Shown here: one piece after another, positions 26,202 to 38,174 of the stretch
How positions within the stretch are numbered: the first letter of the stretch is position 1
How the letters are laid out: each line of letters begins with the position of its first letter
Assembly: GCF_002797715.1 (NCBI RefSeq)
Contig: NZ_PGFF01000001.1
Coordinates: 1,387,304 to 1,451,303, forward strand
Direction of reading: 5' to 3'
From: Diaminobutyricimonas aerilata
GTDB lineage: Bacteria > Actinomycetota > Actinomycetes > Actinomycetales > Microbacteriaceae
Length of the DNA stretch: 64,000 bases
Notes under the pieces: generated by a model
The model's database searches: none
Told to the model about the DNA's origin: nothing
The model's input: only the letters and a program-made list of their open reading frames with translations
Made by a program: the position numbers and the translations under genes

Positions 26202-27311
26202 ATGCGCGTACTGGCGGCCATGAGCGGCGGAGTGGACTCCGCGGTGGCGGCCGCGCGTGCCGTCGAGGCGGGACACGACGTGGTGGGCGTGCACCTCGCG
26301 CTCAGCCGGATGCCGGGCACCCTGCGCACCGGCAGCCGCGGGTGCTGCACCATCGAGGACTCGATGGATGCGCAGCGCGCCGCCAACGCCCTCGGCATCC
26401 CGTACTACGTGTGGGACTTCTCGGAGCGCTTCAAGCTCGACGTCGTCGACGACTTCGTCGCCGAGTACACCGCCGGCCGCACGCCCAACCCGTGCATGCG
26501 CTGCAACGAACGCATCAAGTTCGCCGCGCTGCTCGAGAAGGCCCTCGCCCTCGGCTTCGACGCCGTCTGCACCGGGCACTACGCCGACATCCGCACGGAT
26601 GCGTCGGGTCGCCGTGAACTGCACCGCGCCGCCGCGTGGGCGAAGGACCAGTCCTACGTGCTCGGAGTGCTCACCGCCGAGCAGCTCGCCCACGCGATGT
26701 TCCCGCTCGGGGCGACCCCGTCGAAGCAGGAGGTGCGCGCCGAGGCCGCCGCCCGCGGACTGAGCGTCGCCGCGAAGCCCGACAGCCACGACATCTGCTT
26801 CATCCCCGACGGGGACACCCGCGGGTGGCTCGCCGACCGGCTCGGCGAGACGCCGGGGGAGATCGTCGAGCGCGACGGCACCGTCGTCGGCGAGCACCGC
26901 GGGGCCCACGGCTACACGATCGGCCAGCGCAAGGGACTCGCGATCGGCCGACCCGCCGCCGACGGCAAGCCGCGGTTCGTGCTCGAGATCCACCCCAAGC
27001 AGAACCGTGTGGTCGTCGGTCCCAGGGAGGCGCTCGAGGTCTCCGAGCTCGCCGGATCCCGTTACACCTGGGCCGGGGCTGCGCCGGAGGCACCGCACGA
27101 GGAGTTCGACTGCGACGTGCAGATCCGCGCGCACGCCGACCCGGTTCCGGCCGTCGCCGTCGTGCGCGACGGTGAGCTCGTGCTCACCCCGCGCGAGCCG
27201 CTCGGCGGAGTCGCGCCCGGTCAGACCGCCGTCGTCTACGTCGGCACGCGCGTGCTCGGCCAGTGCACGATCGACCGCACCGTCTCGGCCGTTCCGCAGC
27301 CCGCATCCTGA
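26202..27311 (+). CDS. mnmA: tRNA-specific 2-thiouridylase
   Basis: This enzyme makes 2-thiouridine at wobble U34 of Lys, Glu and Gln tRNAs using ATP and sulfur relayed from a cysteine desulfurase. It has 369 residues. It has the PP-loop SGGVDS (8-13), the first catalytic Cys in [12 protein letters not shown] (C98), and the second in [12 protein letters not shown] (C199). The start was set at the ATG immediately before the PP-loop, 6 nt after TACACT. The upstream desulfurase is the likely donor. Confidence 0.95.
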   Translation: MRVLAAMSGGVDSAVAAARAVEAGHDVVGVHLALSRMPGTLRTGSRGCCTIEDSMDAQRAANALGIPYYVWDFSERFKLDVVDDFVAEYTAGRTPNPCMRCNERIKFAALLEKALALGFDAVCTGHYADIRTDASGRRELHRAAAWAKDQSYVLGVLTAEQLAHAMFPLGATPSKQEVRAEAAARGLSVAAKPDSHDICFIPDGDTRGWLADRLGETPGEIVERDGTVVGEHRGAHGYTIGQRKGLAIGRPAADGKPRFVLEIHPKQNRVVVGPREALEVSELAGSRYTWAGAAPEAPHEEFDCDVQIRAHADPVPAVAVVRDGELVLTPREPLGGVAPGQTAVVYVGTRVLGQCTIDRTVSAVPQPAS

Positions 27312-27373
27312 GGCTCCGCCGCGAGCACGATCCCGTGCCCGCCCGGCACCGTGGTGACGTCGGGGGTCGCCCG

Positions 27374-29674
<2,301 letters not shown>

Positions 29675-29730
29675 ATGCCCCCTGAACGGGGGTCGAGAGC
29701 GATGTCGGGGAGGGCGGATGTGCCGCCCGC

Positions 29731-29743
29731 CCCCCGAAGGGGG
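29731..29743 (+). terminator. Possible hairpin after ligA
   Basis: A CCCCC-GAA-GGGGG hairpin lies 57 nt after the ligA stop, followed shortly by TTT. It is weak. TATGAT at 29756-29761 just beyond could be a -10 for the next gene. Confidence 0.35.
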
Positions 29744-29826
29744 TGCGTTTCCGCTTATGATTCGAGTGCGCGGAGCCGTGTTCGGCGGGGGAACCCGGGT
29801 TCGTCGCGAACGATGGGACACCCGGT

Positions 29827-31236
29827 TTGCTGTTCGACATCGCAGCGCTACTCGTCACCTCGGGGCACCTGGGACTCGCCGCCGAGGCCCCTGTCGTGCC
29901 CGAGCGCGCGTCGATCGTCGTCACCCTCACGGTCGCCGACCACCCCGACCGCCTCGCCGCGACTGACGCCCCGCCGCTGCCGACCCGCATCACGGCCGCC
30001 GACCCCGTCGCCGTGGGCGGGGGCAAATCGACCGTCCAGCGCCGGCTCATGGCGGTGAGCGGAACGGGCCTGCTCGCCGAACTGGGCCGCCACTCCGCCG
30101 ACGAACTCGCCGCGTACGTGCGTTCGGACCCCGCGAACCTCCGCGATCTTCTCGCCACGCCTCCCGCACCGCGGGTCGTCGCCGGGTGGTGGTCGGGGCT
30201 GGATCGCAGCTCCCGCATGGCCGTCATGTCCGGAGCTCCCGGGGTCGTCGGCAACCTCGAGGGCGTGCCGTTCAGCGTGCGGAACACGGCCAACCGCAGC
30301 TACCTCGACATCCAGCTCGAGTCCCTCGACGCCCAGCTTCAATCGGATGCGGGTCGCGGGGAGAGCGCCCGGCTCCAGCAGGGGATCGACGCCCTCCGCG
30401 CCGTCGACGCCGCCCTCGGCGACTCCCGCTCTGTGCCGCAGCGCTACCTGCTGTCCCTCGACGGGGAGGGCCGCACGGCCGCCATCGCCGTCGGCAATCC
30501 GCAGACCGCCGACTACGTGAGCGTGCTCGTGCCCGGCATGTTCTTCGGCGTGACCGGGCAGATCGACGATTGGACCGACATCGCCGCCCGTCTCTACGAC
30601 GAGCAGACGAGCTGGCTGCGCCTGTTCGACCGCGCCGACGGGTCGGTGCCGGGCGACGGCGACGACGTCGCCGCGATCGCCTGGATGGGGTACCAGACCC
30701 CGAGTCTGCTCAACGTCGGCTCGCTCGACCTCGCGTACGAGGGCCGCGACGAGATCACCGAACTCATCACCGGTCTGCAGACGGTACGCGCCGCGGATCA
30801 GCCCTATGTCTCCGTGCTCGCGCACTCCTACGGGTCCACGGCTGCGCTCATGGCGCTCACCGAGGAGCGGTTCCAGGTGGACGCCCTCGCTCTCATCGGC
30901 TCCCCGGGCAGCGACGCGCAGAGCGTCGACGAACTCCATGTGCGCGGCGGGAACGTGTTCGTCGGCGAGGCCGCGTGGGACCCGATCCCGAACTCCGCCT
31001 ACTTCGGAAGCGACCCGGGAGCGGCCGAGTACGGGGCGAGACCGATGAGCGTCGCCGGCGGGGTGGACGCGATCACGAACGAGGTGCTCGCCGCGTCCGT
31101 CGGTCACAACGAATACTTCGGCCCGGGCACCGAGTCGCTGCGCAACCTCGCCCTCATCGGCATCGACCGGGAGGAGTTCGTCACCGACGGCTCCGACCAC
31201 GACGTCACACGCACCCTCGCGGGCGTTCGTCGCTGA
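29827..31236 (+). CDS. DUF1023-type alpha/beta hydrolase, TTG start
   Basis: This 469-residue protein has DUF1023 features: GAPGVVGNLEGVPFSVRNTANR in the middle, then a nucleophile elbow VLAHSYGSTAALMAL (G/A-H-S-Y-G, about residue 335) and SVGHNEYFGPGTES near the end with the likely catalytic His. The N-terminus LLFDIAALLVTSGHLGLAAEAP is hydrophobic and may be a signal. The frame opens at 29761, after a stop at 29758, and the only start before the hydrophobic stretch is TTG at 29827. GTG at 29896 would remove it. Substrate unknown. Confidence 0.8.
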   Translation: MLFDIAALLVTSGHLGLAAEAPVVPERASIVVTLTVADHPDRLAATDAPPLPTRITAADPVAVGGGKSTVQRRLMAVSGTGLLAELGRHSADELAAYVRSDPANLRDLLATPPAPRVVAGWWSGLDRSSRMAVMSGAPGVVGNLEGVPFSVRNTANRSYLDIQLESLDAQLQSDAGRGESARLQQGIDALRAVDAALGDSRSVPQRYLLSLDGEGRTAAIAVGNPQTADYVSVLVPGMFFGVTGQIDDWTDIAARLYDEQTSWLRLFDRADGSVPGDGDDVAAIAWMGYQTPSLLNVGSLDLAYEGRDEITELITGLQTVRAADQPYVSVLAHSYGSTAALMALTEERFQVDALALIGSPGSDAQSVDELHVRGGNVFVGEAAWDPIPNSAYFGSDPGAAEYGARPMSVAGGVDAITNEVLAASVGHNEYFGPGTESLRNLALIGIDREEFVTDGSDHDVTRTLAGVRR

Positions 31237-31286
31237 GGCCGGGTCTCCGGGTTAAGCTGGAGGATCGCGTCGATGCGATCGCCGTC

Positions 31287-31718
31287 ATGAGAACCTCTCC
31301 CGCCGCACTGCTTCCCGTGCTCGTCGCCTCCGCGCTGCTCGGCGGGTGCTCCGCGCCCGGCGGCCTCGACCCCGCAGAGGCACGTGACCGCTTCACGACC
31401 GTGCTCGACGACACGCAGAACGAGGTCGGCGGTGAGTGGGAGAACGTCGACGATCCGACGGCCCGCAACTGCACGATCCCGCTCTTCGTCGACGGCACAC
31501 GCTATCCGGCGCTCCGGCTGGCGGATGCGCCACGGGACGCGTCGGAGGCCGCCGCGGCGGTGACCGAGTACTGGCAGGGCCTGGACTACCGCGTGGACTC
31601 CACGGCGGTCGGCGATGTGACCGAGCTACAGGGCAGCGGGCGCGGAGAGGTGCTGGTCTTCCGGGTCTCCGACGACGGCATGACCCTCCAGGGGGAGAGC
31701 GAGTGCCGGCCGGACTGA
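31287..31718 (+). CDS. Putative lipoprotein
   Basis: This 143-residue protein has a signal peptide ending in a lipobox, ASALLGGC, with the lipidated Cys at residue 21. The mature part is small, with C-N-C-T-like and ESEC cysteines (NCTIPLFVDG near residue 60 and ECRPD at the end) that could form a disulfide. TAAGCT at 31253-31258 may be its -10. Nothing in the sequence gives a specific function. Confidence 0.75.
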   Translation: MRTSPAALLPVLVASALLGGCSAPGGLDPAEARDRFTTVLDDTQNEVGGEWENVDDPTARNCTIPLFVDGTRYPALRLADAPRDASEAAAAVTEYWQGLDYRVDSTAVGDVTELQGSGRGEVLVFRVSDDGMTLQGESECRPD

Positions 31719-31725
31719 CCGGCAC
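31703..31725. terminator. Hairpin spanning the lipoprotein stop
   Basis: A 7-bp stem (31703-31709 with 31719-31725) encloses the TGA stop between two convergent genes. There is no T-tract. Confidence 0.35.
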
Positions 31726-31743
31726 CCGCTCGATGCCGACCGC

Positions 31744-32010
31744 TTACGGGGCGGGGTCGGGACGCGGCTCCGGCACCGGCTGACCCGGGAAGGGGTCGAC
31801 CTCCGGCGTCGGATAGGGCTCGGGGTCGGATGCCGGGAACGGCTCCGGGTCGGTCGTGGGCACCGGCTCCTGGTCGGGCTCCGGGCGCGGCACGGGGGAG
31901 GGTTCCGGTTCCGTGCCGGGAGGACCGGGGATCGGCGAGGGGATCGACGTCGACGATCCGGGGGTCAGGAAGGTCTGCTCGTCCGCTCCGAAGGGTGTCT
32001 GCTCGCTCAT
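31744..32010 (-). CDS. Pro/Glu-rich small protein of unknown function
   Basis: This is an 88-residue, acidic, low-complexity protein. After MSEQTPFGADEQTFLTPG it consists mostly of PEP, DPEP and PFP-type repeats with no predicted fold. A TAGCGT hexamer 6 nt before the ATG supports a real leaderless gene. It could be a cytoplasmic or wall-associated peptide; no function can be given. Confidence 0.5.
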   Translation of the reverse strand: MSEQTPFGADEQTFLTPGSSTSIPSPIPGPPGTEPEPSPVPRPEPDQEPVPTTDPEPFPASDPEPYPTPEVDPFPGQPVPEPRPDPAP

Positions 32011-32016
32011 GTGCCC

Positions 32017-32022
32017 ACGCTA
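32017..32022 (-). promoter_or_regulatory. Candidate leaderless -10 (TAGCGT)
   Basis: It lies 6 nt before the ATG at 32010 on the minus strand. Confidence 0.45.
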
Positions 32023-32175
32023 GGTCGGCCGTCCCGCCGGGTCGAGCATCCGCCGCTGTTTCTGCGGCGACTCGGAGGACCGTCTGCACCGTTCGGGTGC
32101 CTCGCCGTCCCGCGGGCGGCGGTCGTGCGCGAATAGACTGGCAGCCAACCCCCGCAACGACCTCGACGGAGTCGC

Positions 32176-32475
32176 ATGTCTGAGATCACCCCCGACGTGG
32201 TGCGCCACCTCGCCGGCCTGGCCCGCATCGGGCTCACCGAACACGAGATCGAGAAGCTCACCGGAGAGCTCGGTGCGATCGTGGACTCGGTCGCGAAGGT
32301 GAGTGAGGTCGCGACGCCCGATGTGCCCGCGACGAGCCACCCGGTGCCGCTGCAGAACGTGTTCCGCCCCGACGTCGTCGGGGATCCGTTGACGCTCGAG
32401 CAGGTGCTCTCGGGCGCCCCCGAGCACGACGGCAGCCGCTTCAAGGTCAGCGCGATCCTGGGGGAGGAGCAGTGA
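32176..32475 (+). CDS. gatC: Asp-tRNA(Asn)/Glu-tRNA(Gln) amidotransferase subunit C
   Basis: This small subunit stabilises GatA-GatB in the tRNA-dependent amidation of misacylated Glu-tRNA(Gln) and Asp-tRNA(Asn). It has 99 residues. It opens with [22 protein letters not shown] and ends with [20 protein letters not shown] and SRFKVSAIL, all family-typical. A CGGAG site precedes the ATG. Its stop overlaps the gatA start as GTGA. Confidence 0.95.
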   Translation: MSEITPDVVRHLAGLARIGLTEHEIEKLTGELGAIVDSVAKVSEVATPDVPATSHPVPLQNVFRPDVVGDPLTLEQVLSGAPEHDGSRFKVSAILGEEQ

Positions 32476-34013
32476 GCGACCTCATCCACAAGCCCGCGTC
32501 CGAGCTCGCCGATCTGCTCGCCCGGCGGGAGGTGTCGAGCGTCGAGGTGACGCAGGCGCACCTCGACCACATCGAGGCCGTCGACGGCGACGTGCACGCC
32601 TTCCTCCACGTCTCGGACGCCGCGCTCGCGACGGCGGCGCAGGTGGACGCGGCGCGCGGCGACGGTGCCCGGCTGGGGCCGCTCGCTGGTGTTCCCGTCG
32701 CCATCAAGGACGTGCTCTGCACGCTCGACATGCCCTCCACCGCGGCGTCGAAGATCCTCGAGGGATGGATCCCGCCGTACGACGCGACCGTCGTGCGCAA
32801 GCTGCGCGAGGCGCACCTCGTGCCCCTCGGCAAGACCAACATGGACGAGTTCGCGATGGGCTCGTCCACCGAGCACTCCGCGTACGGTCCTACCCGCAAC
32901 CCGTGGGACCTCGAGCGGATCCCGGGCGGCTCAGGCGGCGGCAGCGCCGCCGCGGTGAGTGCCTACGAGGCGCCCCTCGCGCTCGGCAGCGACACCGGCG
33001 GGTCCATCCGCCAGCCGGCCGCGGTCACCGGCTCCGTGGGCATGAAGCCCACCTACGGCGGTGTGTCCCGCTACGGCGCGATCGCCCTCGCCTCCTCGCT
33101 CGACCAGGTCGGTCCCGTCGCGCGTTCCGTGCTCGACGCCGGACTGCTGCACGACGTGATCGGCGGCCACGACCCGCGCGACTCGACCTCGCTGCCCGAC
33201 GTGTGGCCGTCGTTCGCCGACGCCGCCCGTGCGGGACTCACCGGCGACGCCCTGCGCGGCGTGCGGGTCGGTGTGGTCAAGGAGCTCAACGGCGAGGGCT
33301 TCCAGGCGGGCGTGCGTCAGCGTTTCAGCGAGACGCTCGAGCTGCTCGCCGAGGCGGGCGCCGAGATCGTCGAGGTCTCCGCCCCGCACTTCGAGTACGC
33401 CGTGTCGGCGTACTACCTCATCCTGCCCGCCGAGGCCTCGAGCAACCTCGCCAAGTTCGACTCGGTGCGCTTCGGCCTGCGGGTCGCCCCCGAGGGCGGC
33501 GGGACCGTCGAACAGGTCATGGCGGCCACGCGTGAGGTCGGATTCGGCGACGAGGTGAAGCGCCGCATCATCCTGGGCACCTACGCCCTGTCGGCCGGGT
33601 ACTACGACGCCTACTACGGCAGCGCCCAGAAGGTGCGCACCCTCATCCAGCGCGACTTCGACGCGGCGTTCGCGCAGGCCGACGTGCTCGTGTCGCCGGC
33701 GGCGCCGACGACGGCGTTCAAGTTCGGCGAGAAGCTCGACGACCCGCTCGCGATGTACCTCAACGACATCACGACGATCCCGGCGAACCTCGCCGGGGTT
33801 CCCGGCATCGGCATCCCGATGGGGCTCGCGCCCGAGGACGGGCTGCCGACCGGGCTGCAGATCATGGCGCCGCTGCGCCAGGATGCGCGGCTCTACACGG
33901 TCGGCGCGGCGATCGAGCAGCTGCTCGAGGCCCGCTGGGGTGGTCCGCTGCTGCGCCAGGCGCCGGATCTGGTCGCGGGGGAGATGTTCGCCGCCCGGGA
34001 GGGCGCGGTCTGA
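32472..34013 (+). CDS. gatA: Asp-tRNA(Asn)/Glu-tRNA(Gln) amidotransferase subunit A
   Basis: This amidase subunit releases ammonia from glutamine for GatB. It has 513 residues. The Ser-cisSer-Lys catalytic set is seen in [10 protein letters not shown] (Lys about 79), [11 protein letters not shown] and [12 protein letters not shown]. The C-terminal region [15 protein letters not shown] and [14 protein letters not shown] is typical. The GTG start overlaps the gatC stop, with GGGGAGGAG just upstream inside gatC. gatB is not adjacent: two unrelated genes come between. Confidence 0.96.
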   Translation: MSDLIHKPASELADLLARREVSSVEVTQAHLDHIEAVDGDVHAFLHVSDAALATAAQVDAARGDGARLGPLAGVPVAIKDVLCTLDMPSTAASKILEGWIPPYDATVVRKLREAHLVPLGKTNMDEFAMGSSTEHSAYGPTRNPWDLERIPGGSGGGSAAAVSAYEAPLALGSDTGGSIRQPAAVTGSVGMKPTYGGVSRYGAIALASSLDQVGPVARSVLDAGLLHDVIGGHDPRDSTSLPDVWPSFADAARAGLTGDALRGVRVGVVKELNGEGFQAGVRQRFSETLELLAEAGAEIVEVSAPHFEYAVSAYYLILPAEASSNLAKFDSVRFGLRVAPEGGGTVEQVMAATREVGFGDEVKRRIILGTYALSAGYYDAYYGSAQKVRTLIQRDFDAAFAQADVLVSPAAPTTAFKFGEKLDDPLAMYLNDITTIPANLAGVPGIGIPMGLAPEDGLPTGLQIMAPLRQDARLYTVGAAIEQLLEARWGGPLLRQAPDLVAGEMFAAREGAV

Positions 34014-34094
34014 GCGTTTCATGCGCTCGCATGGAATAACCGGGTGACCGGGTCCGGTTGGGGCGAGGGAACGCTCCGACGAAAGGACCCTCAC

Positions 34095-34952
34095 ATGACC
34101 ATCGCCGTCACGGGCAGCACCGGACACCTCGGCCGCCTCATCGTCGACCACCTGCTGGCGCGCGGTACGGCGCCGGGCGACATCGTCGCCCTCGGCCGCA
34201 ACGAGGCCCGGCTGGCGGAACTCGAAGGGCTCGGCGTGCGCACCGCTCGCGCCGACTACGCCGACGTCGACGGGCTGAGCCGCGCCCTCGAGGGTGTCGA
34301 CACGGTCATGCTCGTCTCGGGCGACGCGGTCGGGCAGCGCGTGCAGCAGCACGGCAACGTGATCGACGCCGCCGTCGGAGCCGGCGCCCGCCGCATCGTC
34401 TACACGAGCGCACCGCGCGCCACCGACACGACGCTCGTGCTCGCACCCGAGCACAAGGCCACCGAGGAGCGGCTCGCCGCGAGCGGTCTCGCCGTGACCG
34501 TGCTGCGCAACAACTGGTACACCGAGAACTACACCGCGACGGTCGAGAGGGCGCGCGAGAGCGGGGTCGTCTCCTCGAGCGTCGGCGACGGGCGCGTCGC
34601 CAGCGCGCCGCGTGGCGACTACGCCGAGGCCGCCGCGGTCGTGCTCACCGAGGACGGGCACGAGGGAGCCGTGTACGAGCTCTCCGGTGATGAGGCATGG
34701 AGCTCCGCCGAACTCGCCGCCGCCGCATCCGAGGTGCTCGGCCGGCCCGTGGAATACCGTGCCCTCACCCCGGAGGAGCACCTGCGCACACTGCTCGACG
34801 CTGGTCTCGACGAGGGCACCGCGGGCTTCGTCGTCGCGCTCGACGGCAACATCCGCGACGGTCTGCTCGGTGAGACCTCGGGGGACCTCTCGCGCCTGAT
34901 CGGCCGGCCCACCGTGCCGCTCGCCCGAGCGCTCGCCGAAGATCTGAGCTGA
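34095..34952 (+). CDS. NmrA-like NAD(P)H:quinone oxidoreductase (QorB/YtfG-like)
   Basis: This is a 285-residue atypical SDR-fold reductase. It opens with the Rossmann loop AVTGSTGHLGRLI and has VGQRVQQHGNVIDAA, VLRNNWYTENY and YELSGDEAW, all positioned as in E. coli YtfG (quinone oxidoreductase 2), and it ends with LIGRPTVPLARAL. The ATG at 34095 follows an AAAGGA site. It probably reduces quinones with NADPH to limit redox cycling. It lies between gatA and the APC permease, same strand, without overlap. Confidence 0.88.
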   Translation: MTIAVTGSTGHLGRLIVDHLLARGTAPGDIVALGRNEARLAELEGLGVRTARADYADVDGLSRALEGVDTVMLVSGDAVGQRVQQHGNVIDAAVGAGARRIVYTSAPRATDTTLVLAPEHKATEERLAASGLAVTVLRNNWYTENYTATVERARESGVVSSSVGDGRVASAPRGDYAEAAAVVLTEDGHEGAVYELSGDEAWSSAELAAAASEVLGRPVEYRALTPEEHLRTLLDAGLDEGTAGFVVALDGNIRDGLLGETSGDLSRLIGRPTVPLARALAEDLS

Positions 34953-35016
34953 TCCGTCGCCCTCCCCGCTCGAGAAGGAGCATGATGGGTGCTCACATCG
35001 AGCGGGGAGGACGACG

Positions 35017-36441
35017 ATGACCCAGACCCAGCAGCCACAGCAGACCGAGCTCAAGCGGGTGATCGGCCCGAAACTCCTGCTGCTCTTCGTGATCGGCGAC
35101 ATCCTCGGCACGGGCATCTACGCCCTCACCGGTCAGGTCGCCGCCGAGGTGGGCGGCGCCGCGTGGGTGCCGTTCCTCATCGCGTTCGCGGTCGCCCTGT
35201 TGACCGCGTTCTCCTATCTCGAGCTCGTGACGAAGTACCCGGAGACGGCCGGCGCCGCCCTGTACGTGCACAAGGCGTTCCGTATCCACGTCGTCACCTT
35301 CATCGTGTGCTTCATCGTCATGTGCTCGGGCATCACCTCGGCCTCGACGGCCTCGCAGGCGTTCGCCGCCAACCTCGCGGCCGGATTCGGCCTCGATCTC
35401 GCGCCCGGCGGCATCCTGCTCATCGCGCTCGCGTTCATGCTGCTCGTCATGCTCGTCAACTTCCGCGGCGTGAGCGAGAGCATGGGGGTCAACGTCGTGC
35501 TCACGCTCGTCGAGCTCTCCGGTCTCGTTCTCGTCATCCTCATCAGCGCGTGGGCGCTCGCGGGCGGGCAGGGCGACTGGTCGCAGGTCGTGCTGTTCCA
35601 GTCGCCGGACGACAAGAACACTCTCCTCGCGGTGAGCACCGCGACCTCGCTCGCCTTCTTCGCCATGGTCGGATTCGAGGACTCGGTCAACATGGCGGAG
35701 GAGACGAAGGATCCGAGCCGTATCTTCCCGCGCATCATGCTCACCGGGCTCGGGATCGCCGCGGTCATCTACGTGCTCGTGTCCATCTGCGCGGTCGCGC
35801 TCGTGCCGATCGGCGAGCTCACCGACAACGAGACGCCGCTCGTCACGGTCGTGCAGACCGCGGCGCCCGACTTCCCGATCGCCGACCTGCTGCCGTTCAT
35901 CTCGATGTTCGCGGTGGCGAACACGGCGCTCATCAACATGATGATGGCGAGCCGGCTGCTCTACGGCATGAGCAAGAAGGGCGTGCTGCCGGCCTTCCTC
36001 GGCCGCGTGCACTCCACGCGCCGCACGCCGTGGACGGCGATCATCTTCACCACGGTCCTCTCGCTCGGGCTCATCACCTTCGTCTCGCTCGGACAGGATT
36101 CGCCCGTCGTGGTGATGCTCGGCGGCACGACGTCGCTGTTGTTGCTCACCGTGTTCGCGGTGGTGAACGTGACGGTGCTGGTGCTGCGACGCGACAGAGT
36201 GGAGCACAAGCACTTCCACGCCGGCACGGTGTTCCCGATCATCGGCGCTCTCGCGTGCGCCTGGCTCGTGTTCCCGTTCTCCTCCGGCCGGGACCCGCAG
36301 CAGTACCTCATCGCGGGTGTGCTGCTCGCGGTCGGGCTCGTGCTGTGGGCGATCACCTACTTCACCGGTGGGCGCCGCGCCTACCGGGAGGACGTGGACA
36401 CGAGGGTCATCGCGACCACCGACCTCGACGGGCGCGACTGA
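35017..36441 (+). CDS. APC superfamily amino acid permease
   Basis: This 474-residue inner-membrane transporter has about 12 hydrophobic segments. The first-helix motif is FVIGDILGTGIYALTGQVA, the unwound substrate-binding region of APC transporters. GFEDSVNMAEETKDPSRIFP is the conserved loop after TM6. It ends with a hydrophilic tail. A GGGAGG site precedes the ATG. The basic/cationic amino acid group is suggested by overall pattern, but the substrate is not certain. Confidence 0.9.
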   Translation: MTQTQQPQQTELKRVIGPKLLLLFVIGDILGTGIYALTGQVAAEVGGAAWVPFLIAFAVALLTAFSYLELVTKYPETAGAALYVHKAFRIHVVTFIVCFIVMCSGITSASTASQAFAANLAAGFGLDLAPGGILLIALAFMLLVMLVNFRGVSESMGVNVVLTLVELSGLVLVILISAWALAGGQGDWSQVVLFQSPDDKNTLLAVSTATSLAFFAMVGFEDSVNMAEETKDPSRIFPRIMLTGLGIAAVIYVLVSICAVALVPIGELTDNETPLVTVVQTAAPDFPIADLLPFISMFAVANTALINMMMASRLLYGMSKKGVLPAFLGRVHSTRRTPWTAIIFTTVLSLGLITFVSLGQDSPVVVMLGGTTSLLLLTVFAVVNVTVLVLRRDRVEHKHFHAGTVFPIIGALACAWLVFPFSSGRDPQQYLIAGVLLAVGLVLWAITYFTGGRRAYREDVDTRVIATTDLDGRD

Positions 36442-36455
36442 GCGAGGAACCGGAT

Positions 36456-36503
36456 GCCGGCCGCGGGCACGCGCCCGGACGCCGGCCGCGGGCAGGCGCC
36501 CGG
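36456..36503 (+). repeat. Two 23-bp direct repeats before gatB
   Basis: Copies at 36456-36478 and 36481-36503 share 22 of 23 bases, with a 25-bp period. They fill most of the 90-bp gap between the permease gene and gatB. Confidence 0.7.
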
Positions 36504-36519
36504 GCTCCCGCGTCGCGCC

Positions 36520-36525
36520 TAGGAT
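36520..36525 (+). promoter_or_regulatory. Candidate leaderless -10 (TAGGAT) of gatB
   Basis: It lies 6 nt before the ATG at 36532. gatB therefore appears to have its own promoter. Confidence 0.55.
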
Positions 36526-36531
36526 TGAGGC

Positions 36532-38031
36532 ATGGCTCGCGCGGAACTCATGGACTTCGATCAGGCCCTCGAACTCTTCGAGCCGGTGCTCGGCTTCGAG
36601 GTGCACGTCGAGCTGAACACGAAGACGAAGATGTTCTCCGACGCGCCGAACATCTTCGGCGCGGAGCCGAACACGGCCCTCGTTCCGCTCGACCTCGGCC
36701 TCCCCGGCAGCCTCCCCGTCGTCAACGAGCAGGCCGTGCGGTACTCCATCTCGCTCGGGCTCGCCCTCGGCTGCTCGATCGCCGAGTCGAGCCGGTTCGC
36801 GCGCAAGAACTACTTCTACCCGGACCTCGGCAAGAACTACCAGATCAGCCAGTACGACGAGCCGATCGCGTACGAGGGCTCCGTCGAGGTCGAGCTCGAG
36901 GACGGACGGCTGTTCACCATCCCGATCGAGCGCGCGCACATGGAGGAGGACGCCGGCAAGCTCACGCACGTCGGCGGCGCCACCGGCCGCATCCAGGGTG
37001 CCGAGTTCTCGCTCGTCGACTACAACCGTGCCGGTGTGCCGCTCGTCGAGATCGTGACGAAGCCGATCTTCGGTGCCGAGAAGGACGCCCCGGAGCTCGC
37101 GAAGGCGTACGTCGGCACGATCCGCGACATCGTGCGCGGTCTCGGGATCAGCGACGCGCGCATGGAGCGCGGAAACCTGCGGTGCGACGCGAACGTGTCG
37201 CTGCGCCCGCGCGGTCAGGAGAAGCTCGGCACGCGTACCGAGACGAAGAACGTGAACTCGCTGCGCAGCGTCGAGCGCGCGGTGCGCTACGAGATCCAGC
37301 GTCAGGCGGCGATCCTCGCTGCCGGCGGCACGATCACCCAGGAGACCCGGCACTGGCACGAGGACACCGGCACCACCTCCGCCGGTCGCCCGAAGAGCGA
37401 CGCCGACGACTACCGGTACTTCCCGGAGCCCGACCTGCTGCCCGTGGTGCCGTCGCCCGCCCTCATCCAGGAGCTGCGTGATGCCCTGCCCGAGGCGCCC
37501 GCCACGATGCGCCGCCGGCTCAAGGCCGACTGGGGCTTCACCGACGCCGAGTTCCGCGACATCGTGAACTCGAACCTGCTCATCGAGGTCACCGAGACGG
37601 TGCGCGAAGGCGCGGCGCCGTTCCAGGCGCGCAAGTGGTGGACCGGCGAAATCGCCCGCATCGCGAACGCGCGCGAGGTCGAGCCGGGAACGCTCGTCTC
37701 GCCGCACGACGTGTCCGAGCTCATCGCCCTCGTCGAGAACGGCGACCTCACCGACCGTCTCGCCCGCCAGGTGCTCGAGGGCGTCATCGACGGTGAGGGC
37801 TCACCGCACGAGGTCGTCGAGGCGCGCGGTCTCCGCGTCGTGTCGGACGATTCCGCGCTGCTCGCCGCGATCGACGAGGCGCTCGCCGCGCAGCCCGACG
37901 TGCTCGCCAAGATCCAGGACGGCAAGGTACAGGCCGCGGGCGCGATCATCGGCGCGGTCATGAAGGCCATGAAGGGCACCGCGGACGCCGCCCGCGTGCG
38001 CGAGCTCGTGCTCGAGCGCGCCCAGCAGTAG
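36532..38031 (+). CDS. gatB: Asp-tRNA(Asn)/Glu-tRNA(Gln) amidotransferase subunit B
   Basis: This tRNA-binding kinase subunit activates the misacylated Glu/Asp and transfers ammonia supplied by GatA. It has 499 residues. It begins with [20 protein letters not shown] and has [33 protein letters not shown] and [11 protein letters not shown]. The C-terminal YqeY-like tail domain ends [18 protein letters not shown]. gatC and gatA lie 2.5 kb upstream, on the same strand but not contiguous. Confidence 0.96.
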   Translation: MARAELMDFDQALELFEPVLGFEVHVELNTKTKMFSDAPNIFGAEPNTALVPLDLGLPGSLPVVNEQAVRYSISLGLALGCSIAESSRFARKNYFYPDLGKNYQISQYDEPIAYEGSVEVELEDGRLFTIPIERAHMEEDAGKLTHVGGATGRIQGAEFSLVDYNRAGVPLVEIVTKPIFGAEKDAPELAKAYVGTIRDIVRGLGISDARMERGNLRCDANVSLRPRGQEKLGTRTETKNVNSLRSVERAVRYEIQRQAAILAAGGTITQETRHWHEDTGTTSAGRPKSDADDYRYFPEPDLLPVVPSPALIQELRDALPEAPATMRRRLKADWGFTDAEFRDIVNSNLLIEVTETVREGAAPFQARKWWTGEIARIANAREVEPGTLVSPHDVSELIALVENGDLTDRLARQVLEGVIDGEGSPHEVVEARGLRVVSDDSALLAAIDEALAAQPDVLAKIQDGKVQAAGAIIGAVMKAMKGTADAARVRELVLERAQQ

Positions 38032-38033
38032 CC

Positions 38034-38174
38034 GTGCGGGCCGGGCGCCGCTGGGTGGTCCCCGCCGCGGGTGTGGCGCTCGTGGCGGTCGGTCGCGCGC
38101 TGCTCGCTGACCTTGTGGCACGGTTGCTGAGCTGGTCGGAGCGTCACGCGAGTCCCGATCCGCTCGTCGAGTAG
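38034..38174 (+). CDS. Possible 46-residue membrane micro-protein after gatB
   Basis: A GTG begins 2 nt after the gatB stop and opens a 47-codon frame reading a basic start (RAGRRW), a hydrophobic run VVPAAGVALVAVGRALLADL and an amphipathic end. Third-codon positions are G/C-rich as in real genes here. The stop codon is supplied by the first bases of the downstream repeat, so the gene may have been truncated by, or co-opt, that repeat. There is no ribosome binding site; translational coupling to gatB would be needed. It could also be chance. Confidence 0.35.
   Translation: MRAGRRWVVPAAGVALVAVGRALLADLVARLLSWSERHASPDPLVE

Noticed and set aside
30186-31286. Long N-terminal extension of the lipoprotein at 31287
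   Set aside because: The upstream frame runs through the DUF1023 gene out of frame; the ATG at 31287 gives a clean signal peptide and lipobox.
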